Source: Flavobacterium sp. J27 (GTDB lineage Bacteria > Bacteroidota > Bacteroidia > Flavobacteriales > Flavobacteriaceae). From it: a stretch of DNA of 64,000 nucleotides. The translations under genes and the position numbers were made by a program. This document shows, in pieces, positions 9,872-19,030 of the stretch. Position 1 is the stretch's first letter; the number at the start of each line of letters is the position of its first letter. Below the pieces are notes generated by a model that saw only the letters and a program-made list of their open reading frames with translations, had not been told where the DNA came from and did not search any database. The DNA is taken from NCBI RefSeq assembly GCF_004303025.1, contig NZ_PJQW01000015.1, forward strand, positions 1 to 64,000. Direction: 5' to 3'.

Positions 9872-10540
9872 ATGAATTCCATGTGGTATTTTGAAGATGT
9901 AAACTTATTTAATATCATGTGCCCGCATAAATACAAAGATGCAGGGCACAGCCATTCGTCTAAAAATTATAAGAAAAACGATATCATCTATACAGAAGAC
10001 GATGCAGCAGATAAAATATATCTGGTAAGCAATGGTAAAATTAAAATTGGGTACATCAACGAAGAAGGTGAGGAGATTATATCTGCCATTTTATCCAAAG
10101 GAGAAATTTTCGGAGAAAAAGCTATTTTAGGAGAAGAAAGAAGGAACGAATTTGCATTGGCACTCGAAAATAATACAACCATTTGCCCTATTGCAGCCGA
10201 TGAAATGCTCGAATTAATTAGAGGAAACCGAGAACTTAGCTTAAAAATTTATAAGTTTATTGGTTTCAGATTAAAGCGATTAGAACGCAGGTTAAAATTA
10301 TTATTATTTAAAGATACCAAAACCCGTTTGAAAGAGTATTTAAATGAATTAGCTTTAGATTATGGCTATAAAAATACAGTTTCAGGAGATACCGTTATCA
10401 GACATCCTTTTACTCAAAAAGAAATCGCTTCTTTAATAGGTACTTCTAGACCTACGTTAAATATTTTAATCAACGAACTTCAAGAAGAAGGTTATCTGCA
10501 ATTCGATAGAAAAGAGATCATTCTTAAAAATTGTGGTTAA
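9872..10540 (+). CDS. Crp/Fnr-family transcriptional regulator
   Basis: About 222 residues. The ATG at 9872 is preferred over the in-frame TTG at 9866; ATG 9881 is also possible. The cyclic-nucleotide-binding-like beta-roll covers ~30-130 (NDIIYTEDDAADKIYLVSNG, KGEIFGEKAILGEE). A dimer helix follows, then the HTH_Crp domain (FTQKEIASLIGTSRPTLNIL). No Fnr-type cysteine cluster is visible, so an iron-sulphur sensor is unlikely. Its last 4 bp overlap the convergent thioesterase gene. Confidence 0.88.
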   Translation: MNSMWYFEDVNLFNIMCPHKYKDAGHSHSSKNYKKNDIIYTEDDAADKIYLVSNGKIKIGYINEEGEEIISAILSKGEIFGEKAILGEERRNEFALALENNTTICPIAADEMLELIRGNRELSLKIYKFIGFRLKRLERRLKLLLFKDTKTRLKEYLNELALDYGYKNTVSGDTVIRHPFTQKEIASLIGTSRPTLNILINELQEEGYLQFDRKEIILKNCG

Positions 10541-11100
10541 AAATCATGAGGTAAATCGATAATAACACGATAAGCTTTGAGTAAATCAATAGCCGCTTTG
10601 GAAGTATAGTCAAACGAACCCTCTTGATCAATTCGCTTTTTATTCTGTTCAATACGTCGTAGCGCATCAAAAAAACGTCTTACTTCTTGTAAATCAGATA
10701 AAACTAAATGAGGAACCGAAGTGGTTTTTCCCGATTCGTCTTTGGCAACCATAGTAAAATAACTCGAGTTGCAATGTTTAATCACTCCAGTTTGTATGTT
10801 TTCTGAAACCACTCGAATGCCTACAACCATAGAGGTGTTTCCTACATAATTTACAGAAGCTTTTAAGGTAACCAATTCTCCGATTTCAATAGGATTTAAA
10901 AAGTCTACCTTATCTACCGAAGCCGTAACGCAATAACAACCCGAATATCTAGAAGCACTGGCAAAGGCAATTTGATCCATTAACTGTAACAAATAACCAC
11001 CATGAATTTTACCACTAAAGTTAGTGTGTGAGGGAAGCATTAATTCGCTCAAAGTAACTTTTGAAGCTTCAACGCTATTCGATTCTTTTTTCTTATTCAT
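10537..11100 (-). CDS. acyl-CoA thioesterase (hotdog fold)
   Basis: About 187 residues from ATG 11100; the six-codon in-frame extension to a TTG at 11118 is less likely. Hotdog-fold acyl-CoA hydrolase: LPSHTNFSGKIHGGYLLQLMDQIAFASASR (positions 10960-11040) is the substrate and active-site segment, followed by VDKVDFLNPIEIGE strands. A C-terminal helical tail of ~50 residues (RRFFDALRRIEQNKKRIDQE) is common in the Bacteroidota members. It hydrolyses acyl-CoA esters in the cytoplasm; the natural substrate is unknown. Confidence 0.85.
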   Translation of the reverse strand: MNKKKESNSVEASKVTLSELMLPSHTNFSGKIHGGYLLQLMDQIAFASASRYSGCYCVTASVDKVDFLNPIEIGELVTLKASVNYVGNTSMVVGIRVVSENIQTGVIKHCNSSYFTMVAKDESGKTTSVPHLVLSDLQEVRRFFDALRRIEQNKKRIDQEGSFDYTSKAAIDLLKAYRVIIDLPHDF

Positions 11101-11191
11101 TGTTTTTATAAACTCCAAGTTTTTTTCGTTAGTATTTATGTTAGTTCGATAAATTCAGGTAATTAAATGCTATTTTAAAAAAAGTTATTCA

Positions 11192-11572
11192 TTACTCACC
11201 GTTATTAAAATAAGGTGACGTTTCTTTTTCTACTTTGGTAATAAAATAACGGGTGTCTCCCCACCAAAAAAAAGTGCGTAAACGCTCTACATATTCTACT
11301 TTTACAAAGTTCCCTTGTAGTATTTTTAAGCTGTCTATTACTTTTTGATCTTTGTCTAAAACAGAAAAGTTAAAAACTTGAGCACCAGATATACCTTGAC
11401 TTATTTCTCCTTCCCAAGTTTTAACAACATATCCTTTATGACTTATTTTAATTAATTCTCCAGAACGAATACCTGTACTATATGGAACATAAAAAACATA
11501 GGCCATATAAGCAGAAATGCTAAAAATAGCAATGATTATACTAAAAAAAACGATTTTCTTAAAGACAGACAT
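11192..11572 (-). CDS. small membrane-anchored protein, unknown function
   Basis: 126 residues. One N-terminal transmembrane segment (IVFFSIIIAIFSISAYMAYVF) is followed by a compact beta-rich domain (GELIKISHKGYVVKTWEGE, VKVEYVERLRTFFWWGDTRY). Homologues in Flavobacteria are often mislabelled '6-phosphogluconate dehydrogenase'; no dehydrogenase motif is present. The start lies 3 bp after the rmuC stop, so the two genes are coupled. Confidence 0.75.
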   Translation of the reverse strand: MSVFKKIVFFSIIIAIFSISAYMAYVFYVPYSTGIRSGELIKISHKGYVVKTWEGEISQGISGAQVFNFSVLDKDQKVIDSLKILQGNFVKVEYVERLRTFFWWGDTRYFITKVEKETSPYFNNGE

Positions 11573-11575
11573 AGG

Positions 11576-12961
11576 CTATTCATTTTCAATTGTTGTATTT
11601 ATTTCATTCTCTGTAGCTCTTTTTAAAACGCTCTCTGGAAGTGCTTTTTTGGCTTTGGCACCCATTTTTTTCAAGCGTTCTACACTGGTAATTAAATTTC
11701 CTTTACCATCAACTAATTTGTTCATAGCATTGCCATATTCAGATTTAGCTTCGTCCATTTTTTTACCAATTTTAATTAAATCGGAAACAAAACCTTCAAA
11801 TTTATCATATAATGCTCCAGCTTGACGGGCAATTTCGATGGCGTTTTCCTGTTGCTTTTGATTGGTCCACATACTATCAATAGTGCGAAGAGTAGCTAAT
11901 AAAGTAGCAGGTGTTACAATTACAATGTTTTTTTCAAAAGCTTTGTTGTATAAGGTGTTGTCTTCATTTAGTGCCAATGCAAATGCAGGTTCAATTGGAA
12001 TAAAAAGCAATACAAAATCCGGACTTTCCATATGGTAAATGTCTTGATAATTTTTATCACTCAATTGATCTACATGACGTTTTACAGAAGTAACATGCTC
12101 TTTTAAAATGATACTTTTAGCCGTTTCGTCTTCTTCGTTTATGTAACGTTCGTAAGCGGTTAAAGAAACTTTTGAATCGACTACCATTTTCTTACCATCA
12201 GGAAGATTGATAATTACATCTGGCATAATTCTATTGCCTTCTTGATTGGTAAAACTTTGTTGTACTTCATATTCACGGCCTTTTTCTAAACCTGATTTTT
12301 CCAAAACACGCTCTAAAACCAGTTCGCCCCAGTTTCCTTGCATTTTGCTGTCTCCTTTTAAAGCTTTGGTCAAATTAACTGTCTCTTTCGACATTTTATC
12401 ATTCATTTCTCTCAAACCTAAAATTTGCTGACGTAGAGCGGCATGGTAATCGATACTTTCTTTGTGTGTATCTTCTACTTTCTTTTCAAACAACTGAATT
12501 TTTTCCTGTAACGGATTTAAAATAACTTTCAGATTTTCTTTGTTTTGTTCTGTAAACTTAGTTGTTTTTTCTTCTAAAATTTTGTTGGCCAAATTTTCAA
12601 ATTCTTTGGTAAACTTTTCCTGAAGCTCATTTACTTCTTGTTTTTGCTCTTTATTTCGCTCTAATAAATTATCAAAATCATTTTCTTTTTTGGCTAAATG
12701 AATAGCTAAAGCTTCTTTTTCTTTTTGGATACTTTCTTTTTCATTAACAACTTGGGCTAAGTTTTTTTCAAATTGTAATTTTTCGGCTTGCAATTGATTT
12801 TTTACTTCTTCCATTTGGTTTACCAAACCAGAAACTCTCTCTTCTAAGGAAGATTTTTCTGCTTGTGATTGGGTTTTAGAAAGCAATTTGCCAAGGTAAA
12901 AACCTATGGCTAAAGCGAGGATAAATACGGCTAATACTAAAAAAATCTGTGACATATACAT
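11576..12961 (-). CDS. rmuC: RmuC-family DNA recombination protein
   Basis: 461 residues. An N-terminal membrane anchor (IFLVLAVFILALAIGFYLG) is followed by a long coiled coil (~30-170), then the RmuC nuclease-like domain (KMQGNWGELVLERVLEKSGL, IMPDVIINLPDGKKMVVDSK, FVLLFIPIEPAFALAL). RmuC limits sequence inversions in E. coli; the core is PD-(D/E)xK-like, and D-x-K is visible in VVDSKVSL. ATG 12955 is an alternative start two codons later. The gene for the small membrane protein at 11192-11572 follows directly. Confidence 0.9.
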   Translation of the reverse strand: MYMSQIFLVLAVFILALAIGFYLGKLLSKTQSQAEKSSLEERVSGLVNQMEEVKNQLQAEKLQFEKNLAQVVNEKESIQKEKEALAIHLAKKENDFDNLLERNKEQKQEVNELQEKFTKEFENLANKILEEKTTKFTEQNKENLKVILNPLQEKIQLFEKKVEDTHKESIDYHAALRQQILGLREMNDKMSKETVNLTKALKGDSKMQGNWGELVLERVLEKSGLEKGREYEVQQSFTNQEGNRIMPDVIINLPDGKKMVVDSKVSLTAYERYINEEDETAKSIILKEHVTSVKRHVDQLSDKNYQDIYHMESPDFVLLFIPIEPAFALALNEDNTLYNKAFEKNIVIVTPATLLATLRTIDSMWTNQKQQENAIEIARQAGALYDKFEGFVSDLIKIGKKMDEAKSEYGNAMNKLVDGKGNLITSVERLKKMGAKAKKALPESVLKRATENEINTTIENE

Positions 12962-13057
12962 TGACGAATTTCAATTGTAAATTTAAGGAATTAATTCAAG
13001 TAAAAAATGAGAATTCTTATAAATTGAATACTGTATTTTTGTACCAAATTGATAAAA

Positions 13058-13627
13058 ATGAATCACCAGCACTTTATGCTTCATAAACCACATGGCTATT
13101 TGAGTCAGTTTATTTATGAATTGAAAAGAAAAAAGAAGTTATTAGGCGAATTGTATCCTTTTCCAGAAGGCACAATGGCTATCGGAAGACTAGATGAGGA
13201 TTCAGAAGGGTTGCTGTTACTTACAACAGATGGTAAAGTGAGTGAACAAGTGCGAAGGAAAACCGTTGAAAAAGAATATTATGCTCAAGTGGATGGATTG
13301 GTTACCGATGAAGCGGTACAACAATTACAAAAAGGAGTGGAAATAGGACTAAATGGTTCAAAATATACCACATTGCCTTGTAAAGCGAAAAGAATTGAAA
13401 CGATTCCTTCTTATATAGGTATTGGTAAAAAAATACGAGATGAACGGCATGGACCTACTTCTTGGGTGTCCATAACTGTTACCGAAGGAAAATTTCGTCA
13501 GGTTAGAAAAATGACTGCTGCTGTTGGTTTTCCTACACTTAGACTTGTTCGAGTTAGAATTGGTAAAATGCATTTAGAAGGTATAGCTACTGGATCAGTT
13601 CAAGAAGTTGCAAAAATTTTGCTGTAA
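13058..13627 (+). CDS. RNA pseudouridine synthase, RluE/RsuA type
   Basis: About 189 residues from the ATG at 13058; an in-frame TTG nine bases upstream is discounted. It has the catalytic motif GRLDEDSEGLLLLTTDG with the conserved Asp (~residues 46-62), KPHGYLSQF at the N-terminus and VTEGKFRQVRKM near the C-terminus. There is no S4 domain, which fits the RluE-like subgroup modifying 23S rRNA. The -7-like TATTTTTG at 13034-13041 suggests a short leader. Single gene. Confidence 0.88.
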   Translation: MNHQHFMLHKPHGYLSQFIYELKRKKKLLGELYPFPEGTMAIGRLDEDSEGLLLLTTDGKVSEQVRRKTVEKEYYAQVDGLVTDEAVQQLQKGVEIGLNGSKYTTLPCKAKRIETIPSYIGIGKKIRDERHGPTSWVSITVTEGKFRQVRKMTAAVGFPTLRLVRVRIGKMHLEGIATGSVQEVAKILL

Positions 13628-13778
13628 TGTGATTGTTAATTTTCTTTAAGTAAAATAATATAAGTTTATTTTTTTAGTATAAATTATGTTTTTTTAACAA
13701 AAAAAAGTTAATAAATGTTAAATAATCTTTATTTTTTCATTGCTTTTTATATTTTTAGTGTAAATAAAATATTACAAA

Positions 13779-15020
13779 ATGAAAAAAATTTTACTTACTG
13801 CGTTTCTTTTAGGAAACTTTTTTTTAGCTACATCACAAAATACTTGTGCAACAGCTGTTACGGCAACTGCAGGAACTACTACTGTTGGTACAATAGATGG
13901 AACACTTATAGATGGATGTGGTAATGGTTCTGCTTCAGCTTCAGAATGGTATACTTACACATCGACTATATCTGGAATTGTAACAATTACCTCTAATTTA
14001 CCTCAAAATGACGGTATTACAAATAGTGATGATACTTATATAAATGTATATTCTGGAAGTTGTGCTACTTTAACTTGTGTAACATATAATGATGATGTTG
14101 CATCAAGTAATTATTTATCTGAAGTGAGTTTTGTAGTGCAACCAGGAGAAGTTTTTTTTCTAGAATGGACAGACGAATGGAACGATGCTGGTTTTGACTT
14201 TGAATTGACTGAAACGGTAGTAAATTGCCCAACTACAATGGCTCCACCATTTACAGAAGATTTTACCAATACAGGCGTTGCTTATGTTTGTTGGCAATCT
14301 TTAGATGAAGATGGTGATGGTTTTAATTGGGGTGTAGCTGATTATGATTTAGATAATAATGGTACTCCAGACGGAAATCCTTGTTTGCGTTCAGCTTCAT
14401 ATGATAATAGTTCATTTTCACCTTTAACACCTGATAATTGGATTATTTCTTATCCTATCGATTTATCCTCTTATGCTAGTGGAGCTACAATTGAATTGTC
14501 TTGGTTGGCAAGAGGTATTGATGAAAATTACCCTGATGAAAATTACTCTGTTTATGTAGCAACTACTAATACAATAACAGACTTTTTGGCATCACCAACT
14601 ACATTTACTGAAGTTATAGGCCAAAATGGAGGCGATGGTGTTTTTGTACCTAGAACCTTAGATATTTCTTCTTTTTATGGACAAACAATCTATGTAGCCT
14701 TTAGACATCATGATGTTACTGATCAATATGAATTAAATATAGATGATGTAGCGGTTAGTGGTGCATTAAGTTCTAGGATATTTGCAGTAAATGGTTTTAG
14801 TATGTATCCTAATCCTGCAATAAATCAATTAACAATCTCTTCTGAAAATACGCAAATGAATTCTATTATTGTTGTAGATGTTAATGGAAGAGTGGTTAAA
14901 CAAAACCTTGTTAATGCAACTGAAACTCAGATAAACGTTTCTGATTTAGTAGCTGGAGTTTATATGGTTACGATAGCTTCTCCAGAAGGTACTAGTGTTC
15001 AAAAATTTGTAAAGCAATAA
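13779..15020 (+). CDS. T9SS-secreted adhesin-like protein
   Basis: 413 residues. Signal peptide MKKILLTAFLLGNFFLATSQ. First comes a beta domain with two cysteine pairs (NTCATAVTATAG..., ~21-150), then a choice-of-anchor J/cleaved-adhesin-like domain (APPFTEDFTNTGVAYVCWQS ... ELNIDDVAVSG, ~155-325). The C-terminal ~75 residues are a type IX secretion type A sorting domain (FSMYPNPAINQLTISS, LVAGVYMVTI, ending in VQKFVKQ). A Ca-binding-like DEDGDGFNW loop is present. Exported to the surface or medium; substrate or ligand unknown. Ends in the terminator at 15043. Confidence 0.88.
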   Translation: MKKILLTAFLLGNFFLATSQNTCATAVTATAGTTTVGTIDGTLIDGCGNGSASASEWYTYTSTISGIVTITSNLPQNDGITNSDDTYINVYSGSCATLTCVTYNDDVASSNYLSEVSFVVQPGEVFFLEWTDEWNDAGFDFELTETVVNCPTTMAPPFTEDFTNTGVAYVCWQSLDEDGDGFNWGVADYDLDNNGTPDGNPCLRSASYDNSSFSPLTPDNWIISYPIDLSSYASGATIELSWLARGIDENYPDENYSVYVATTNTITDFLASPTTFTEVIGQNGGDGVFVPRTLDISSFYGQTIYVAFRHHDVTDQYELNIDDVAVSGALSSRIFAVNGFSMYPNPAINQLTISSENTQMNSIIVVDVNGRVVKQNLVNATETQINVSDLVAGVYMVTIASPEGTSVQKFVKQ

Positions 15021-15042
15021 TTAGGTAAAACTATAAAAAACG

Positions 15043-15072
15043 AAAAAGGTTCACCATGGTGAACCTTTTTTA
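15043..15072. terminator. bidirectional rho-independent terminator
   Basis: Perfect palindrome AAAAAGGTTCACC / GGTGAACCTTTTT around a central AT, with A- and T-runs on both sides. It serves the T9SS gene and the convergent dienelactone hydrolase gene. Confidence 0.9.
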
Positions 15073-15085
15073 GTATTTATTTAAT

Positions 15086-15850
15086 TTAATTGAAAATTTC
15101 TGTAAAGAAATCTTTCATAGCTTGCCAACTTCTTTTGTCTGCTAATTCGTTATAAGCAGCTCCTTTGCTGTTGTCTGTATCTAAATCTTTATGTGTAAAG
15201 GCGTGTACAGCATTAGCATAAAAATTCATTTGCCAATTTGCTTTTCCAATTTTCATTTCGTCTTGAAAAGCCAATACTTCTTTTTGAGGAACATAAGGAT
15301 CATCTGCTCCATGAAGTACTAATATTTTTGGAGTGATAACCTGAGTTTGTCGCATAGGGTCTTTTCCTAAACCACCATGAAACGAAACTACACCTTTTAC
15401 ATTTAGATTACCTCTTGCTGCTTCTAAAGCACCTGTTCCCCCAAAACAATACCCAATAATAGCAATTTCATCTGGATTAGCTCCTTGTTTTACTAATTGA
15501 TCAATGGCTAATTGAATTCTTCTTTGGTAATCTTTATAACTGTTTTTAAAATAACCTGCTAATTTTCCGGCTTCTGTGGTATTATTTGGGGTATTGCCAA
15601 CACCATAAATATCTGCAACAAAAACATGATAGCCTAATGCAGCTAATGCTTCAGCAGATTCTTTTGCATGTGCATCAATACCCATCCAAGCTGGTAAAAC
15701 AATAATTCCAACGTTTTTCGGATTTTCTGTGGTTGCTTTCGCAAAAAAACCTTCTAATTTTTGACCACCATCGGTATAAGCTACAGTTTTTAATTGTGCA
15801 TTCATTGACAAGCTAATTAGGGAGATAAAAAGAACTATATATTTTTTCAT
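15086..15850 (-). CDS. dienelactone hydrolase family protein, exported
   Basis: 254 residues with signal peptide MKKYIVLFISLISLSMNAQ. Alpha/beta-hydrolase: the nucleophile Cys sits in IGYCFGGTGAL (~138-148), Asp in LHGADDPYVP (~195-204) and His in YANAVHAFTHKDLD (~223), the Cys-Asp-His triad of dienelactone hydrolases. Most family members are cytosolic; this group in Bacteroidota is periplasmic. Natural substrate unknown. Confidence 0.85.
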   Translation of the reverse strand: MKKYIVLFISLISLSMNAQLKTVAYTDGGQKLEGFFAKATTENPKNVGIIVLPAWMGIDAHAKESAEALAALGYHVFVADIYGVGNTPNNTTEAGKLAGYFKNSYKDYQRRIQLAIDQLVKQGANPDEIAIIGYCFGGTGALEAARGNLNVKGVVSFHGGLGKDPMRQTQVITPKILVLHGADDPYVPQKEVLAFQDEMKIGKANWQMNFYANAVHAFTHKDLDTDNSKGAAYNELADKRSWQAMKDFFTEIFN

Positions 15851-15923
15851 GAATTAATTTTTTTATAAAATTACTAAATACTTTAGTTATTTTGGCAACC
15901 AAATTTGTGAAATAATTTTAGTA

Positions 15924-16703
15924 TCAAACCACTTTAAATTTTCCAATCGTTTTATCGAAAGTAATTGCTTCATTCTGAAACAATTCATTAAAAATGTTTT
16001 GTTCAATTAAATTGCAGGGTTGGTCTTTTACTAATTTGTTTGGTGTTAAAACTATCATTTCATCACACAATTGAATGGCTAAATCAATATCATGGGTAGA
16101 ATATAGAATTGTTTTGCCCGTTTCTTTAGTTAGTTTTTTTAAGAGTTTTATTAGAGAAACTTTGTGTAATAAATCGAGATGCGTAGTAGGTTCGTCTAAG
16201 ATAATAATAGCTGTATCTTGTGCTAAAGCTCTTGTTATTAAAGCTTTTTGAAGTTGACCATCACTTATTTCATAATGTTTTTTATCGATAAAATTACGTA
16301 TTCCAGTTAGTGCAATTGCATGATCAATTTTTTCTTTATCTTCTTCAGTTAATGTGCCTAACCAATTGGTATAAGGTTGTCTACCAAGAGCTACAATTTC
16401 ATAAACGGTTAAATTACTTGGAGGCAAATGTTCGGTTAAAACAATGCTTAATTCTTGCGCTAATAAGTTAGGGTTGTATTTCTTTAACGGTTTACCCTGT
16501 AGCATTATTTCCCCTTCTAAAGGAGGAATAATACCAGTTAGTGTCTTTAATAGTGTTGATTTACCTATACCATTGGCACCAATAAGCGCCACCAATTGCC
16601 CCGCTTCTAAATTAATAGTACAATTTTCAAGAATCGTTTTAGAGTGATTTTTATATGTATAACCGATAGATAAATTTTTGCTATGTAAAACAGTAGATGT
16701 CAT
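15924..16703 (-). CDS. ABC transporter ATPase, siderophore/cobalamin (FecE/BtuD) type
   Basis: 259 residues. Walker A GANGIGKST (~38-46), Q-loop region ALGRQPYT, signature ISDGQLQKALITRAL (normally LSGGQ; here ISDGQ), Walker B IIILDEPTTHLD, H-loop YSTHD. This is the ATPase class that works with FecCD/BtuC permeases. No permease or binding protein lies beside it. The BtuC/BtuF pair at 47.8-49.9 kb has no ATPase of its own, so this gene may supply it; that is inference. Confidence 0.85.
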   Translation of the reverse strand: MTSTVLHSKNLSIGYTYKNHSKTILENCTINLEAGQLVALIGANGIGKSTLLKTLTGIIPPLEGEIMLQGKPLKKYNPNLLAQELSIVLTEHLPPSNLTVYEIVALGRQPYTNWLGTLTEEDKEKIDHAIALTGIRNFIDKKHYEISDGQLQKALITRALAQDTAIIILDEPTTHLDLLHKVSLIKLLKKLTKETGKTILYSTHDIDLAIQLCDEMIVLTPNKLVKDQPCNLIEQNIFNELFQNEAITFDKTIGKFKVV

Positions 16704-17132
16704 TAAGTGAGACTAATTTTGTTTTACAAAGTTAAAGTTTTACAAGGTAATAATATATTATGAGGATATATTTATTCTTTATCTAACATCTTATGCTTAG
16801 AATTTTGATATGTTTTTTAATAATATTAAAATGTACGCCCAAAAAATGGTAATAGTTTTTTCAAAGTCATTTTGGATACGATTCGAAATATTATTTCTAA
16901 AAGGATTCGAAAAGTTATTAAAGATAATACAATTAAGAATAAGGGGTATGCTTCTTTTTGAATGATTATATATATTGAAGATACTATGTTTACGATGAGT
17001 AAGGCACTGAATAATACTTTGATTTTTAAACTGATAGTAAGGTTTACAGAAATCTTATCAGGTTATTATAATTTTTTGATAAGGAAATGCTTATATCTTT
17101 TTCTGGAAATAATTTCATTTAAATACACTTCT
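16704..17132. other. 429-bp intergenic stretch, no supported gene
   Basis: Very AT-rich. Open frames of 51 codons (16810-16965) and 82 codons (16962-17210) exist on the plus strand, but both have poor coding character, and the second runs into the methyltransferase gene on the other strand. No RNA structure or repeat was recognised. Confidence 0.5.
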
Positions 17133-17870
17133 TTAGTTTACATAACCCACACGCAAAAGTATAGGAAAACGCACTTCTCTTATTTTTTCCGTTCCCCAAA
17201 TTTTTTCTAATTCAGTTTCTAATTCAAGTATTGGGTTAACCTGATTTTGTTTCATGTAGTGTTTTACAGCAGACCAAGTATTCAAATAACCTATAAGATG
17301 TTCCAAACTCCAGTGTTGTGTATTCGTAAAAAGTGGTGTTGCAATTTCATCAAATGGAAAAGGAATTGTGTTGTAATTGGCATCAATGTATTTTCGTTCA
17401 TTATCCCAATATGTGCCAATAACTTCTGTGTAAAAATGAGTAATGATTGCATCGATTTCTTCTGAAATAGAGATTCGACCATATCCTAAAGCCACAAATA
17501 CTGCCTTTTCTTTTGCAGTACGTTGTACTTCATCATAAAACTTTTCAAAATCAAACCAATGAATTGCCTGTGCTACAATAATTAAATCAAATAGGTTGTC
17601 TTTAAAATTGGTTTTCTCAGCGGGTTGTACCGAATAAAAAATTTGTTTTGAAGGTGCCGCATTATCAATTTGAGACCGACTAATATCGGTAGCAAAAACG
17701 GTTGTATAGGAGGTTGCTAATTCTTGAGCTACCTGACCATTACCTGTACCACAATCCCAAGCTTTTTCTTTAGTAAGAACCAAAGTATTCAGATATTCAA
17801 AAAGTTCAGCAGGATATTTAGGTCTGTATTTTGCATATTGATCTGATTGCGAAGAAAAATTATCTTTCAT
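17133..17870 (-). CDS. class I SAM-dependent methyltransferase
   Basis: 245 residues. Motif I WDCGTGNGQVAQELA (~38-52) binds SAM, then VFATDISRSQIDNA with the acidic ribose ligand, then LFDLIIVAQAIHWFDFEKF (motif IV region, ~95-113). The N-terminal DNFSSQSDQYAKYRPKYP pattern is that of the ubiquinone/biotin-like (BioC/UbiE-type) Methyltransf_11 subgroup. Substrate unknown. Single gene. Confidence 0.85.
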   Translation of the reverse strand: MKDNFSSQSDQYAKYRPKYPAELFEYLNTLVLTKEKAWDCGTGNGQVAQELATSYTTVFATDISRSQIDNAAPSKQIFYSVQPAEKTNFKDNLFDLIIVAQAIHWFDFEKFYDEVQRTAKEKAVFVALGYGRISISEEIDAIITHFYTEVIGTYWDNERKYIDANYNTIPFPFDEIATPLFTNTQHWSLEHLIGYLNTWSAVKHYMKQNQVNPILELETELEKIWGTEKIREVRFPILLRVGYVN

Positions 17871-17970
17871 GTAAGTATTCGTTAACTTGAAATGGTCGTT
17901 TTATCCTCAAAAAAAACTAACCAAAACAAATATACTGGAATTACATAGAAAAGGTTAGAATATTTTTTAC

Positions 17971-18402
17971 TTAATCTTCTAAGGCTACTTTTAAATTTTG
18001 TAAATATTGAGACCAAGCATTGGAACATTGCTCATAACACGCTATTTCAGGAATAAGTCCGTTGTGAGTAAAAGTAACTAAGGTTTGGTTTCCTGTTTCT
18101 TTCAATTCAAAGCTAATTTGCGTTTCGTTCCATTCGTCTTTTTGATCTAAAAAAGATAAATAACTTTGAGTAACTAACCAGACTATTTTTTGGTTTGGCA
18201 CCCTATCAATTAGTTTTTGAACCGAAAAATGAGCACCATTTCCAGCTTGAAAGGAAAATTCGTCTCCAATTTGTTCACTTTGTCCTTCAATTTCTTCTGC
18301 AAATAATCCTGACCACCACTTTTTTGGGTTAGATACTATTTGAAAAATAGCAGCAGCCGATTTGGAACTGCTAAAACAATAGGTGTAATTCGTGTGTTTC
18401 AT
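17971..18402 (-). CDS. SRPBCC (START/AHSA1-like) domain protein
   Basis: About 143 residues from ATG 18402, chosen because an upstream in-frame ATG at 18429 lies inside the preceding gene. SRPBCC fold: NYTYCFSSSKSAAAIFQIVS at the start, KWWSG, then FELKETGNQTLVTFTHNGLIP and the C-terminal helix CYEQCSNAWSQYLQNLK. It would bind a hydrophobic ligand in the cytoplasm; ligand unknown. It is a tandem paralogue of the gene just upstream (5 bp gap). Confidence 0.8.
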   Translation of the reverse strand: MKHTNYTYCFSSSKSAAAIFQIVSNPKKWWSGLFAEEIEGQSEQIGDEFSFQAGNGAHFSVQKLIDRVPNQKIVWLVTQSYLSFLDQKDEWNETQISFELKETGNQTLVTFTHNGLIPEIACYEQCSNAWSQYLQNLKVALED

Positions 18403-18407
18403 AATAT

Positions 18408-18992
18408 TTATTTTTTTGGAAGTCCCCATTTTTCTACTAATTCAGCATTTAAACCTCCTTCTTTTGGATTTGGTTTTCCAATACCGGTTGTAATTAAACT
18501 ATTTAAACTACCTTGAATATAACTTGTCCAAGCATCTTCACATACTTGGTAGCATTCATAGGTAGGAATTAATCCTTCGTGTGTAAAAGTTAGTTGTGTG
18601 CTTGTGCCTTGCGATTCTATTTCAAAAATAAGTTTGGTATTTACCCACTCACTTTGATCTTTCGTAAAATTAAACTGATTTTCAGTTACTAAATACACTA
18701 GTTTTTTATCTGTAATTTGTTCTGTAAGTTTTATTTTACATAAATGAACGTCTTTGTAATGATAGAAAAAGATTTCATTCAATACATTGGTTTTTCCTTC
18801 TATGTCCATAGACCACCATGCTCTAAAATCTTGTATAGCTTGAAATACTTCTGTTGGCGTTTGGTTTACTTTAAACGAAGTTGTAAATGATGTAGTTGTC
18901 ATATTATTTTGTATTTTAATTATAGATTGATTTTGTGAATAGTATAGAATTATTTGTAGAAAAAGTATAAGGCATAAAAGGTGTGTTTTCAT
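18408..18992 (-). CDS. SRPBCC domain protein, paralogue of its downstream neighbour
   Basis: 194 residues from ATG 18992. The first 30 residues (MKTHLLCLILFLQIILYYSQ...) resemble a signal peptide, but family members usually begin near MTTTSFTTSF, ATG 18902, so the shorter form is likely. Shared pattern with the next gene: WWSMDIEG versus WWSGLFAEEIEG, LTFTHEGLIPTYECYQVCED versus VTFTHNGLIPEIACYEQCSN. This points to local duplication. Divergent from the GlxA-type regulator. Confidence 0.78.
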   Translation of the reverse strand: MKTHLLCLILFLQIILYYSQNQSIIKIQNNMTTTSFTTSFKVNQTPTEVFQAIQDFRAWWSMDIEGKTNVLNEIFFYHYKDVHLCKIKLTEQITDKKLVYLVTENQFNFTKDQSEWVNTKLIFEIESQGTSTQLTFTHEGLIPTYECYQVCEDAWTSYIQGSLNSLITTGIGKPNPKEGGLNAELVEKWGLPKK

Positions 18993-19030
18993 CTTTTTTT
19001 ACAAATTTCAGTCATTTAATTTAAAATGTA

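Noticed and set aside
11192..11572. 6-phosphogluconate dehydrogenase, the common label for this family
   Set aside because: The protein is 126 residues with one membrane span and has no Rossmann or dehydrogenase motif.
16810..17210. Short plus-strand open frames as genes
   Set aside because: Poor coding character, no ribosome-binding or promoter signal, and the second overlaps the 3' end of the methyltransferase on the other strand.
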